Below, piece by piece: positions 16,135-24,517 of a stretch of 64,000 nucleotides of DNA. This DNA is from Pseudoclavibacter sp. AY1F1. Lineage in GTDB: Bacteria > Actinomycetota > Actinomycetes > Actinomycetales > Microbacteriaceae. How positions within the stretch are numbered: position 1 is the first letter of the stretch; every line of letters begins with the position of its first letter. A model generated the notes under the pieces. It saw only the letters and a program-made list of their open reading frames with translations, was not told where the DNA came from and did no database searches. Where the stretch lies: contig NZ_PSTQ01000012.1 in the NCBI RefSeq assembly GCF_002931075.1, forward strand, positions 1-64,000. The letters are read 5' to 3'. Both the position numbers and the translations under genes were made by a program.

Positions 16135-16211
16135 TCCTCGCCGAGCACCACCCTGAGGCTCGGATGCTAGCTTGGCGCGCACGACGACTCGCGCACCAGC
16201 CAGGGGGAACT

Positions 16212-16955
16212 GTGGAACAGCCTGATCGCATCAACAACGCCGACGACACCGGAACCGACACCGACCACGCAAGTGAGGCGCAGCCCCTGCTCGCGGAAGA
16301 CCTCCTGCTGCTGCTCTTCAACCCGGACGACGGCACGATCGGGGGTGAGGGCACACTCTTCTACGTGCTCGGCGGCGCGGTGCTCACCGAGCTGGCCCTG
16401 AACGATCAGATCGGAGTCGAGAAGGCGGGGCTTCGCGGCACGCTGGTGCTCTCGGTCGGCGATGAGGCGCCCGAGGACGAGATCCTGCGCTCCGCCTGGG
16501 AGTACGCGCGGGGCAAGCGGCGCGAAGTGCAAGGGATGCTCGCCGCCATCGGGCCGAGCCTACGCGGCCAGCTGCTCGAGAGCCTCATCTTCCGCGGCGA
16601 CCTCACCCGCGGGCAGGGCAAGACGTTCGGGTTCATCCCCAAGACGACGCTCAGCCTGGGCGACACCGGACGCCGATCCACACTCATGAGCCGAGTGCAG
16701 GCCGTGCTCATCGACGGCGCCGAACCCGACGCGCGCACCGCTGCCCTGGCGGCGCTCGTCTCCGCAAGCGGATCGATGCCGACGCTGCACCGGGAGATCC
16801 CGTGGGAGACCGACGTCATCAACCGCGCCAAAGCCCTCGAGGCAGGCGATTGGGGAGCCAGCGCGGCCAGCTCGGCAGTCGCCCGCACCATGAACGCCAT
16901 CACCATCAACGCCGCAGTCGCGGCGAGCGTCGCCGCCAACGCGGCCAATAACTAG
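16212..16955 (+). CDS. GPP34 (GOLPH3/VPS74-like) family protein, second copy
   Basis: 247 aa. LLAEDLLLLLFNPDDGTIGG near the N-terminus and the following GGAVLTELAL are hallmarks of the GPP34 domain, and this copy is closer to the common actinobacterial form than the one at 16-765. The C-terminus is Ala-rich. GTG at 16212 is taken as the start because AGGGGGA precedes it by 3-4 nt; an in-frame ATG at 16164 lies ahead of the TAGCTT box (16168-16173) and would not be transcribed. Function in bacteria is unknown. Confidence 0.85.
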   Translation: MEQPDRINNADDTGTDTDHASEAQPLLAEDLLLLLFNPDDGTIGGEGTLFYVLGGAVLTELALNDQIGVEKAGLRGTLVLSVGDEAPEDEILRSAWEYARGKRREVQGMLAAIGPSLRGQLLESLIFRGDLTRGQGKTFGFIPKTTLSLGDTGRRSTLMSRVQAVLIDGAEPDARTAALAALVSASGSMPTLHREIPWETDVINRAKALEAGDWGASAASSAVARTMNAITINAAVAASVAANAANN

Positions 16956-16972
16956 GCGCCGAGTCTCGCTGC

Positions 16973-17085
16973 CAATTTGAGGGCGAGTTGCCGGTAGGGC
17001 CTGCCGCGGACCCTCCGTGAAGCCCGAAGTTCCGGGCCTCACGGAGGCTGGGGAGGCGGCCCCTCGCGACTTCGCCCTCAAATTG
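16973..17085. terminator. nested inverted repeats between convergent genes
   Basis: The outer perfect 14-bp arms are CAATTTGAGGGCGA (16973-16986) and its complement (17072-17085). An inner hairpin pairs CCTCCGTGA (17012-17020) with TCACGGAGG (17039-17047) and extends imperfectly inward. It separates the GPP34 gene from the YhgE-like gene, whose stop codon (17078-17080) lies inside the right outer arm. It probably acts as a bidirectional terminator and may be a decayed mobile palindrome. Confidence 0.6.
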
Positions 17086-19768
17086 ACGGTGCGAGCTCGC
17101 GAGCGCCAACGGCCTCCGGTCTTGCCGGAGTCAGCCTGTGCCTGCGCCGCTTGAGCACGATCGACAGCGTCGTGAGGGTGAGGGCCGCGACGAGCCAGAC
17201 GGTGAGCATCCCGTACGCCTCCCCGATGCCGATCGAACCTCCCGCGACCAGTGAGCGGAACGCGGTAACGGCGTAGTTCAGCGGCAGCCACGAGTGGATG
17301 AGCTGGAAGAACGCGGGCGCCGTCTCGACCGGGTAGGTGCCGCCGGCCGATGAGAGCTGGAGCACGATCATGATGAGCGCGAGGAAGCGTCCGGGAGGGC
17401 CGAGCAGCGCGTTGAAGGCCTGGTTGACGGCGACGAACGTGACGCTCGTGAGCAGCGCCAGCGCGACGAGGCCGAGCATGTCGGCGGGTTCGAGGCCGAG
17501 ACCGAAGCGAACGATCGTGAGCATCAGCAGGCTCTGCACGGCACCGAGCAACGCGCCAGGCGCGAAGCTGCGCACGGCCACGACGATCGCCGGCTGGCGT
17601 CCGAGCACAAGGCGCTCCCGCAGCGGCGGGAACATCAGGTAGAAGGCGAGCGCCCCGACCCACAGGCCGAGCGTCATGAAGTAGGGCGCCAGGCCGTAGC
17701 CGTAGGCGGGCACCTCGTTGAGGCGCGTCTTCGTGATCTCGACGGGCGCCGAGGTGACGCCGGCGAGGTGATCGGCCTGCGCGTCCGTGTAGCTGGGGAT
17801 GTCGGCCACGCCGTCGTCGAGGCCGTCGGCGAGCGTCCTGCTGCCGTCGGCGAGCTGCGTGATGCCCTCGTTCAGCTCGGTGCCGCCCGACTCGGCGTCG
17901 GCCGTTCCGTCGGCGAGGGTGGTCGCGCCCGACGAGAGGTCGGATGCGCCGGAGGCGAGCTTCGGCGTCGACTGCGCGAGGGTGGATGCGCCGTCGGCGA
18001 GCGTCTGCCTGCCCGTCGCGAGCGACGATGCGCCGTCGGCGAGCGACTGCGTTCCGGTCGCCAGCGTCGACGTTCCGTCGGCGAGCGCCTGCGTTCCGGT
18101 CGCGAGCGTGGATGCGCCGGTCGAGAGCTGCTGGGTCCCCGAAGCGAGAGTGGATGCTCCGTCGGCAAGCGACTGCGTTCCGCTCGCAAGGTCGGTCGCG
18201 CCGGTGGACGCGGTCGACACCGCGGTGACGAGTTCGTCGAGCTTGTCGCTCAACGTGGAGACCCCATCGGCAGCCTGCCCGGCGCCGGTCGCGAGCTCCG
18301 AGGACTTCGCCTGCAGCGTGTCCGCGCCGTCTGCTGCAGAGGTCGCGCCGCTCGCCACCTGGGCGATGCCGGCCTGGAGCCCGGCCAGGCCCGTACCCTG
18401 CGCCTCGTCGCCGGCCAGGGTCGCGGCACTCGCGCTGAGGGTTCCAGCGCCCGAGTCCAAGGTCTGACCGCCGGCCGCGAGCTCGCCAAGCGTCTGCTTG
18501 CGCTGCTCGTCGGTGAGCGAGTCGTAGTTCGCCAGGAGGGAGTCGAGTCCCGAGCTCAGCTGGCTCGTACCGGAAGCAAGCTCCGTCGCCCCCGTGCTCA
18601 GCTGCTGGGCACCGGCATACGCCTGGTCGGCACCCGTGCTGAGCGACTCGGCGCCGTCCGCGACGGTTCGCGAGCCGGTCGCCAGCGTGGTCGCCCCTTC
18701 GGAGAGGGCAGTCGCACCTCCACTGACCGCACTCACCCCCGTGCTGAGCTCGGAGAGCTTCGTCGGCAGAGCCGAGGTCTGCGCGTTCAGCTCGGCGAGT
18801 CCCGCGCTCAGCTGCTGCGCGCCGGAATTGGCCGACGCCGCTCCCGCACTGAGCGCCTGCGCCCCGGAGCTCGCCTCTGCGAGCTTCGCGCTCAGCTCCT
18901 GAGCACCGGTGTTCGCCGTCGCAGCTCCTGTGTTGAGCTGCTGGGCGCCCGCGTTCGCGGTTGCCGCTCCCGTGCTGAGCTCCTGCGCACCCGAGTTGGC
19001 GGTCGCGAGGCCCGTGTTCAGCTGCTGCACCCCAGCATCCACCTGAGACGCACCGTCGGCGAGCGTCGCGCTGCCGTCGGCGAGGGTGAGCCCACCCTCG
19101 CGCAGCTGACTGAGACCGACGACCAGCTCGCCTGAACCAGTGCGCGCCTGCTCGGCGCCGTCGTTCAGCTCTGTCGCGCCGTCGGCCGCCTCCGAGACGC
19201 TCTCGTGGATGTCGGTGAACCCGACGTAGACGTTGCGGAGGTACTCGTCGGAGACCTCGGCCGCCAGCTCATCGGCGACGGTGGTCCCGACCGTCGAGGC
19301 GATGTTGCCGACGATGATGTTCGCGCCGTCGTTGGTCGTGATGGACAGGCGCGCGATGGCCGCGTCCAGCGGGTTGTCGCCGCCCGCCGAGACGGCAGCA
19401 GCCGAAAAGCCTTCTGGAATGTCGAGCACGGCAAGCACCTTGCCCGACTCGAGCTCGCTCTGCGCCTCCTCCGCCGACATCTCGTGCCAGCTGAAGTTGT
19501 TCGACTCGGTGCTGTCGACGAGCTTCTCGGTGAGCGTCGCCCCCAGGTCGACGGCCTCGGCGGGCTCCCCGTCGGATGTCGTTGCGGGGGTCGCGGCCTG
19601 GTCGCTGTTCACGATGGCCGCGTTGATGTGGTCGAGGCGATGCGTCGGGTCCTCGTTCGACCAGATGAGCGAGCCCGCGTAGATGAGAGGGATGAGCGCG
19701 ATACCGACGATGACGATGAGCGTCCGCCGGTGCGTACGCACGAAGTCGGGGAGAGAAAAAGAACGCAT
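17078..19768 (-). CDS. YhgE/Pip-domain membrane protein with long repeat stalk
   Basis: 896 aa. One N-terminal membrane helix (LIVIVGIALIPLIYAGSLIW, residues 18-37) is followed by an external domain. A stalk of about 500 residues of Ala/Ser/Thr/Gly-rich repeats (LSTGAATANAGAQQ, LADGASTLATGT and similar) follows, and then about five C-terminal helices of the ABC-2-like Pip module (from about residue 700). The family includes phage-infection protein and components near type VII/WXG export loci; it is often regulated by an adjacent TetR gene, as here (14 nt gap). It is likely an envelope protein with a long coiled extracellular stalk. The substrate, if any, is unknown. Confidence 0.88.
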   Translation of the reverse strand: MRSFSLPDFVRTHRRTLIVIVGIALIPLIYAGSLIWSNEDPTHRLDHINAAIVNSDQAATPATTSDGEPAEAVDLGATLTEKLVDSTESNNFSWHEMSAEEAQSELESGKVLAVLDIPEGFSAAAVSAGGDNPLDAAIARLSITTNDGANIIVGNIASTVGTTVADELAAEVSDEYLRNVYVGFTDIHESVSEAADGATELNDGAEQARTGSGELVVGLSQLREGGLTLADGSATLADGASQVDAGVQQLNTGLATANSGAQELSTGAATANAGAQQLNTGAATANTGAQELSAKLAEASSGAQALSAGAASANSGAQQLSAGLAELNAQTSALPTKLSELSTGVSAVSGGATALSEGATTLATGSRTVADGAESLSTGADQAYAGAQQLSTGATELASGTSQLSSGLDSLLANYDSLTDEQRKQTLGELAAGGQTLDSGAGTLSASAATLAGDEAQGTGLAGLQAGIAQVASGATSAADGADTLQAKSSELATGAGQAADGVSTLSDKLDELVTAVSTASTGATDLASGTQSLADGASTLASGTQQLSTGASTLATGTQALADGTSTLATGTQSLADGASSLATGRQTLADGASTLAQSTPKLASGASDLSSGATTLADGTADAESGGTELNEGITQLADGSRTLADGLDDGVADIPSYTDAQADHLAGVTSAPVEITKTRLNEVPAYGYGLAPYFMTLGLWVGALAFYLMFPPLRERLVLGRQPAIVVAVRSFAPGALLGAVQSLLMLTIVRFGLGLEPADMLGLVALALLTSVTFVAVNQAFNALLGPPGRFLALIMIVLQLSSAGGTYPVETAPAFFQLIHSWLPLNYAVTAFRSLVAGGSIGIGEAYGMLTVWLVAALTLTTLSIVLKRRRHRLTPARPEAVGARELAPSI
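17850..19110. repeat. degenerate in-frame repeats encoding the YhgE-like stalk
   Basis: Many near-identical 21-33 bp modules repeat along this stretch, most clearly the units that encode LATGTQSLADGAS and ATANSGAQELSTGA. They are likely to recombine and vary in number between strains. The exact boundaries are approximate. Confidence 0.6.
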
Positions 19769-19782
19769 GTGCGTGGGAAGTC

Positions 19783-20439
19783 CTATGAACGAACGTGCTC
19801 GACGCGGAGGGCGTCAAGCTCGGCGACAGTCGCGCCGGATGATGCGAGAAGCAGGGAGGAGAGGCGCTCGACGAGCTCGTCGATGGATGCGCGTGCATCC
19901 GCCGAACTCTCGCCCCCGGCCTCAGAACCGGCCGCCGCGAAGAGCCACCGCGTGACGTGCCACATGGCGCCGGCCGCGAGGAACTCGGCGCGATCCCGCG
20001 GGGTGTCAGGGCCTGGGCGGCGGCGGATGACCGGGCCGAGCGGCGACGACTCGAGGAGCCTCGTCGCGAGGTACGTGATGACGTCGCCCGTGAGGAGGCC
20101 GAAGCTGGTCTCGAGCGCGGCCCGGTAGAAGGGGGCGTCGACGGCGAGCTCGTGGAGCAGCGCGCGAAGCGTTCCGCGCACGAACATCGGCCACGACGGG
20201 TCGTCGCCGAGGCTCGGGATGCGCTCGAACGCCGCCTGCAAGCGGCGGAGGGCTGCCTCGCGGATGAGCGCGGCCGTGTCGTCGAAGTGCTTGTAGAACG
20301 TGGGGCGGCTCACGCCGGCCCGGCCGACGATGTCAGTGATGCTGAGCTGAGCCGCGTCGTTTCCCTCGTCGAGCAGCTCGACGACGGCGGCGATGAGCGC
20401 CGCCCTCGAACGGACGAACCTCGCGTCTTCCTGGGTCAT
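19783..20439 (-). CDS. TetR/AcrR-family transcriptional regulator
   Basis: 218 aa. The N-terminal HTH ITDIVGRAGVSRPTFYKHFD is diagnostic. The C-terminal ligand-binding domain is helical and unclassified. It is the first gene of a two-gene unit with the YhgE/Pip protein and should repress that unit through the 22-bp palindrome at 20458-20479, just upstream of its start. The ATG at 20439 has GAGGAGAG within 12 nt upstream. Confidence 0.92.
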   Translation of the reverse strand: MTQEDARFVRSRAALIAAVVELLDEGNDAAQLSITDIVGRAGVSRPTFYKHFDDTAALIREAALRRLQAAFERIPSLGDDPSWPMFVRGTLRALLHELAVDAPFYRAALETSFGLLTGDVITYLATRLLESSPLGPVIRRRPGPDTPRDRAEFLAAGAMWHVTRWLFAAAGSEAGGESSADARASIDELVERLSSLLLASSGATVAELDALRVEHVRS

Positions 20440-20457
20440 TGCTCTCCTCGATCACAA

Positions 20458-20479
20458 CTAATTTACAAATGTAAATTAG
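20458..20479. promoter_or_regulatory. TetR-type palindromic operator
   Basis: CTAATTTACA and TGTAAATTAG are perfect 10-bp arms separated by AA. They lie 19 nt upstream of the TetR start in an AT-rich patch that must also contain the promoter, so binding would block transcription. The probable binder is the TetR protein at 19783. Confidence 0.8.
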
Positions 20480-20557
20480 CACGATCGAGTGAGAGCGCAA
20501 CAGAGGAAAAGTCGAGGCATCGTGGGTGCGCCGCTGCGAAGGCGAAGTCTCCGCTGA

Positions 20558-20628
20558 CCAACATCAGTGCAAAAATGGGCCGATCGAGCGCTAAGGCTCG
20601 AAACGCGGCCATATTGCACTGATGTTGG
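20558..20628. repeat. 71-nt palindromic element, copy A
   Basis: Perfect 15-bp terminal inverted repeats: CCAACATCAGTGCAA at 20558-20572 and its complement at 20614-20628. The interior also folds (CGAGC/GCTCG). By its flanks and interior this copy is inverted relative to copies B and C. It is intergenic and has no coding capacity. Confidence 0.85.
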
Positions 20629-20703
20629 CCAGACCTCCTCGTCAAGGGCGGTCGCGCGCAGACGAGCGAGAGCCCGAACGCCCAGGCCCAACCCAGGCCC
20701 GAC

Positions 20704-21948
20704 CTACCGCAGCACGCGCCGCGTGAAGTCGTTCGCGAAGACGCCGTTCGGGTCGTAGCGCTCGACGAGCTTCCGGAAGTCACCTAAGCGCGGGTACCGC
20801 TCGGCGACGTCGATCCGCTCATCGAAGACCTTGCCCCAGTGCGGGCGGCCGCCGAGCGGCTCGAAGATCTGATCGAGCAGTGGCAGCAGCTCGGCCACTT
20901 CCGGGTCCTGCTTCCACGTGAAGTGCAGGCCGACAGCGTCGTTGCCGTGCATGGGGCTCAGCCAGAGGGAGTCGCGCGCAATCGTGCGCACCTCGTTGAC
21001 AAGCAGGTGGGGACGGATGCGGTCGGCGATACCCGCGAGCGCGAGCAGCGCATCCTGCGCCCTGAGCCGCGGGATGAGGTACTCGCTCTGCAGCTCGGCC
21101 CCGTTGGACGGCTGGAACTCCAGCTTGAAGTGCGGCAGCCGCTCGTACCAGGGGCCGGCGACACCGAACTGCTCACTGCAGGCCACGGCGGACACGCCAC
21201 GGATGGGGTGCATCGCCTCGGTCGCGGGCGTCGCGCCGTAGAAGTCGCGCGGCGCGAGCTCGCTCGCGAGCTGCTTCACCCACACCTGGTCGATGACCTC
21301 GGGCTCCGCCCACGTCGTGAAGGCGCTCACGCTGTAGCCAGCGCCCGTGATCTCGTCGAAGTTCTCGAGGAGTGCCGCGAACGGCAGGTCCTCGAAGACC
21401 CGCTGCCGCACCTCGAAGTGCGGCACGACGTCGAGGCGGATGCGCGTCACGATTCCGAGGGCCCCCAGCGAGACGACGGCCCCGTCGAAGCCCTCGTCGC
21501 CGCGCTCCAGCACGACCACCTCGCCGTTTCCCGCGACGAACTCGATGGCCGCGACGGCGGCGGCAAGGCTGCGGTTGGTGTTTCCGGACCCGTGGGTGCC
21601 TGTCGCGACCGCCCCGGCGATCGAGATGTGCGGGAGGGAGGCGAGGTTCGCGAGCGCCAGGCCGTGCTCAGCCAGGTCGATCGCGAGCTCGCCGTAGCGG
21701 GTGCCAGCACCGATCGACACCCACCGACGGTCCTCGTCGATGCGCAGCGGGCTGCGCATCCCCCGCGTTGAGACCTGCACCCCGCTCGAGTCGGCGATCC
21801 GGTTGAACGAGTGCCCGCTGCCGAGCGCCCGCACCGACTGCCCGGCAGCAACGGCGGCGCGCACCACCTCGCTGACTTCCGCCGTGCTCGTCGGGGCAGC
21901 GACGCGCTCCGCCTCGAAGGTGATGTTGCCAGCCCAGTTGGAGGTCAC
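20704..21948 (-). CDS. aldO: alditol oxidase (AldO/xylitol-oxidase type)
   Basis: 414 aa flavoprotein of the VAO family with an ALO-type C-terminal domain. NWAGNITFEA, GSGHSFN, LPHISIAGAVATGTHGSG, SLGALGIVT, CSEQFGVAGPWYERLPHFK and RPHWGKVF follow Streptomyces coelicolor AldO closely as recalled. With the start at GTG 21948 the FAD-linking histidine is residue 46, as in AldO, and AGGA lies nearby; a GTG at 21987 is the alternative. It oxidises the terminal CH2OH of alditols with O2, giving an aldose and H2O2. Lying after the arabinofuranosidase gene, it may act on arabitol or xylitol. Confidence 0.85.
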   Translation of the reverse strand: MTSNWAGNITFEAERVAAPTSTAEVSEVVRAAVAAGQSVRALGSGHSFNRIADSSGVQVSTRGMRSPLRIDEDRRWVSIGAGTRYGELAIDLAEHGLALANLASLPHISIAGAVATGTHGSGNTNRSLAAAVAAIEFVAGNGEVVVLERGDEGFDGAVVSLGALGIVTRIRLDVVPHFEVRQRVFEDLPFAALLENFDEITGAGYSVSAFTTWAEPEVIDQVWVKQLASELAPRDFYGATPATEAMHPIRGVSAVACSEQFGVAGPWYERLPHFKLEFQPSNGAELQSEYLIPRLRAQDALLALAGIADRIRPHLLVNEVRTIARDSLWLSPMHGNDAVGLHFTWKQDPEVAELLPLLDQIFEPLGGRPHWGKVFDERIDVAERYPRLGDFRKLVERYDPNGVFANDFTRRVLR

Positions 21949-22008
21949 TGCTGTCCTGCTTTCTGCGACGTTGCGAAGTGGATGCACCCGGCGGGCTCGA
22001 GCGGACCG

Positions 22009-23523
22009 TCAGGCCTGGAGCTCTACCGCCGACCACGATACGGGGGGCAGGGTGATCGTCAGCACTCCGTCTTCCACTCGCGCGGTGTCGTTTGCGCTGA
22101 GCCCCACGCGCTCCGGGTCCTGGAGCGTGTTCTTCGCGTACACGTCGTCGTCGGCGAGGGTCTGTGCATCCACGACCTTGGCCGCGCCGAGCGCGGCGAC
22201 GTCGATGGTGACGACGGCTTCCTCGTCGCGGCTGCGGTTGACGAGGAACAGCGCGGTCGCGCCGGTCTCCGCGTCGTGCGTCGCGACGGCGTCGAGCGTC
22301 GGCACCGTGCCGTAGACCTCGGTGCTGTGGGTGGGGCTCTCCAGCCTCACCTCGAGGGCCCGCCCCTTCGCGAGGCGCGAGGTGAGCGCAAACGGGAAGT
22401 AGGTCGTCTGCTTCCAGGCTGGCCCGCCCGGCTCGGTCATGATCGGGGCGATGACGTTGACGAGCTGGGCGAGGGATGCGCTGGTCACGCGGTCGGCGCG
22501 CTTGAGGAGCGAGATCATGAGGTTGCCGAAGACGACCGCGTCGGCCACCGAGTAGACGTCTTCGAGGATGCGCGGGGCGATGGGCCAGTTGTCGATGCCC
22601 TCGACCTTGTCGACGTCGTGGTAGCGGTCGAGGTACCAGACGTTCCACTCGTCGAACGAGATATTGATGGTCTTGTCGCTGCCCTTGACCGCTTTGACGT
22701 GGTCCGCCGTGGCGATGACGGACTCGATGAAGCCGTCCATGTTGACGGCCGACGCGAGGAAGCTGTCGAGGTCGCCGTTCTTCTCCTCGTAGTAGGCGTG
22801 GCAGGAGATGTAGTCGACGTCGTCGTAGGTGTGGGTGAGCACAACGCGCTCCCACTCGCCGAAGGTCGGCATCTGCGCGCTCGACGAGCCGCACGCGACG
22901 AGCTCGAGCGTCGGGTCGACCTGGCGCATGGCCTTCGCGGTCTGGGATGCGATCTTGCCGTAGTCGTCCGCCGAGCGGTGGCCGAGCTGCCACGGCCCGT
23001 CCATCTCGTTGCCGAGGCACCACATTTTCACGCCGAACGCGTTGGTCTTGCCGTTGGCGATGCGCTGCTCGCTGAGCGCGGTTCCTGCAGGGATATTGGA
23101 GTACTCGAGCAGGTCGAGCGCCTCCAGCGTGCCTCGGGTGCCGAGGTTCACTGCGAGCATGAGCTCGCTGTCGACCTTGTCGAGCCAGGTCGCGAACTCG
23201 TGCAGGCCGACCTCGTTGGTCTCGGTCGAGTGCCAGGCGAGGTCAAGCCGACGGGGACGTTCTGCCTTCGGGCCGACACTGTCCTCCCAGCGGAAGCCGG
23301 AAACGAAGTTGCCGCCTGGGTAGCGGATCGCGGAGACCCCGAGCTCCTTGACGAGGTCGATGACATCGCCGCGGAAGCCGTTCTCGTCGGCGGTCGGGTG
23401 GCCCGGCTCGTAGATGCCGTCGTACACGGCGCGGCCGAGGTGCTCGATGAACGAGCCGAAGACTCGGCGGTTGATGTCGCCGACTGCGAAGTGGGGGTCG
23501 ATGGTGAGTCGTGCAGTGACCAT
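22009..23523 (-). CDS. abfA: alpha-L-arabinofuranosidase, glycoside hydrolase family 51
   Basis: 504 aa. WCLGNEMDGPW contains the acid/base Glu173, and ISFDEWNVWY the nucleophile Glu292, the positions expected for GH51. The N-terminal HFAVGDINRRVFGSFIEHLG is typical. No signal peptide is present, so it hydrolyses imported arabino-oligosaccharides in the cytoplasm. It lies 49 nt after the permease gene and upstream of aldO on the minus strand. The start at 23523 is set by homology and a nearby GAAAGA; the longer frame is not supported. Confidence 0.95.
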   Translation of the reverse strand: MVTARLTIDPHFAVGDINRRVFGSFIEHLGRAVYDGIYEPGHPTADENGFRGDVIDLVKELGVSAIRYPGGNFVSGFRWEDSVGPKAERPRRLDLAWHSTETNEVGLHEFATWLDKVDSELMLAVNLGTRGTLEALDLLEYSNIPAGTALSEQRIANGKTNAFGVKMWCLGNEMDGPWQLGHRSADDYGKIASQTAKAMRQVDPTLELVACGSSSAQMPTFGEWERVVLTHTYDDVDYISCHAYYEEKNGDLDSFLASAVNMDGFIESVIATADHVKAVKGSDKTINISFDEWNVWYLDRYHDVDKVEGIDNWPIAPRILEDVYSVADAVVFGNLMISLLKRADRVTSASLAQLVNVIAPIMTEPGGPAWKQTTYFPFALTSRLAKGRALEVRLESPTHSTEVYGTVPTLDAVATHDAETGATALFLVNRSRDEEAVVTIDVAALGAAKVVDAQTLADDDVYAKNTLQDPERVGLSANDTARVEDGVLTITLPPVSWSAVELQA

Positions 23524-23572
23524 AGGGCTGTCTTTCTGTGGGTGGTTCGAGAGTGCGGGCGGATGCGCGGGG

Positions 23573-24517
23573 TTACTTGACGGCGCCGAGCGAGAGGCCG
23601 CCCTGCCAGTACTTCTGCAGTGAGAGGAACGCGACGACAAGCGGCACGATGGAGAGGAAGGCGCCGGTGACGATGAGGTTCCAGACCTGCTCGCCGCCCG
23701 CTCCCGCGTTGGAGAGCGCCGTCCAGCTGTTGAGGCCGACGGTGACGGGGAGGAGGTTCGGGTCGCTCAGCACGGCGAGTGGCAGGAAGAAGTTGTTCCA
23801 GGTGCCGACGACGCTCAGGAGGAGGACGGTCACGATCGCAGGGCGCAGGAGCGGCAGCGCGACCTGGAAGAAGATGCGGATCTCCCCCGCACCGTCGACT
23901 CGCGCAGCATCCAGGATCTCGTCTGGCACCGCATCCTGGGCGTAGATGCGCATGAGGTACACGCCGAACGGGTTCAGCAGCGATGGGAGGATGACCGCCC
24001 AGATCGTGTTGACGAGGCCGGCCTCGCTGAGGAGCACGAACGTCGGGATGACGAGCGCCGTGAGCGGAACCATGACGGCCCCGAGCAGCACGTTGAAGAA
24101 CACCGTGCGGCCGCGGAACCGGTACTTCGCGAATCCGTAGCCGGCGAAGACCGCGAGGATCGTCGCGCCGATGCCGCCCGTGAAGGCGTAGAGGAACGAG
24201 TTGCCGAGCCAGCGCCAGTAGATGCCGCCCTGGTGCGTGCTGAGCTGCGCGATGTTGTCGAAGAGGTTGAAGCTGTCGTCGAACCACAGGGGCCCACCGC
24301 TGCCGGTGAACAGCCCAGCCGTGTCCTTGGTCGAGGCCACGATGAGCCACCAGAGCGGCATGATGAAGTAGATGACAAACGCGAGCAGCAGGATGTGCGA
24401 GAAGGTGCGCTTCGCCTTCGACCCGCCTCGGCGGAGGTCGGCACTGCGCTGCGCACGCTCGAAGCTGCGCTGCTGTCGTGGGGTGAGCGTTGAGCTCGCC
24501 GCGGTCTCCGTGGTCAT
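23573..24517 (-). CDS. carbohydrate ABC transporter permease (AraQ/MalG-like)
   Basis: 314 aa with six helices. DAARVDGAGEIRIFFQVALP is the EAA loop of CUT1 permeases. It overlaps the partner permease by 4 nt (ATGA, 24514-24517) and is followed by the arabinofuranosidase gene. The system probably imports arabinose-containing oligosaccharides, as the AraNPQ system of Bacillus does; that substrate is inferred from the GH51 neighbour. The start is 24517; upstream readings run into the partner gene. Confidence 0.93.
   Translation of the reverse strand: MTTETAASSTLTPRQQRSFERAQRSADLRRGGSKAKRTFSHILLLAFVIYFIMPLWWLIVASTKDTAGLFTGSGGPLWFDDSFNLFDNIAQLSTHQGGIYWRWLGNSFLYAFTGGIGATILAVFAGYGFAKYRFRGRTVFFNVLLGAVMVPLTALVIPTFVLLSEAGLVNTIWAVILPSLLNPFGVYLMRIYAQDAVPDEILDAARVDGAGEIRIFFQVALPLLRPAIVTVLLLSVVGTWNNFFLPLAVLSDPNLLPVTVGLNSWTALSNAGAGGEQVWNLIVTGAFLSIVPLVVAFLSLQKYWQGGLSLGAVK

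Noticed and set aside
21811-23580. 589-codon plus-strand frame
   Set aside because: Shadow of the GH51 gene on the other strand.
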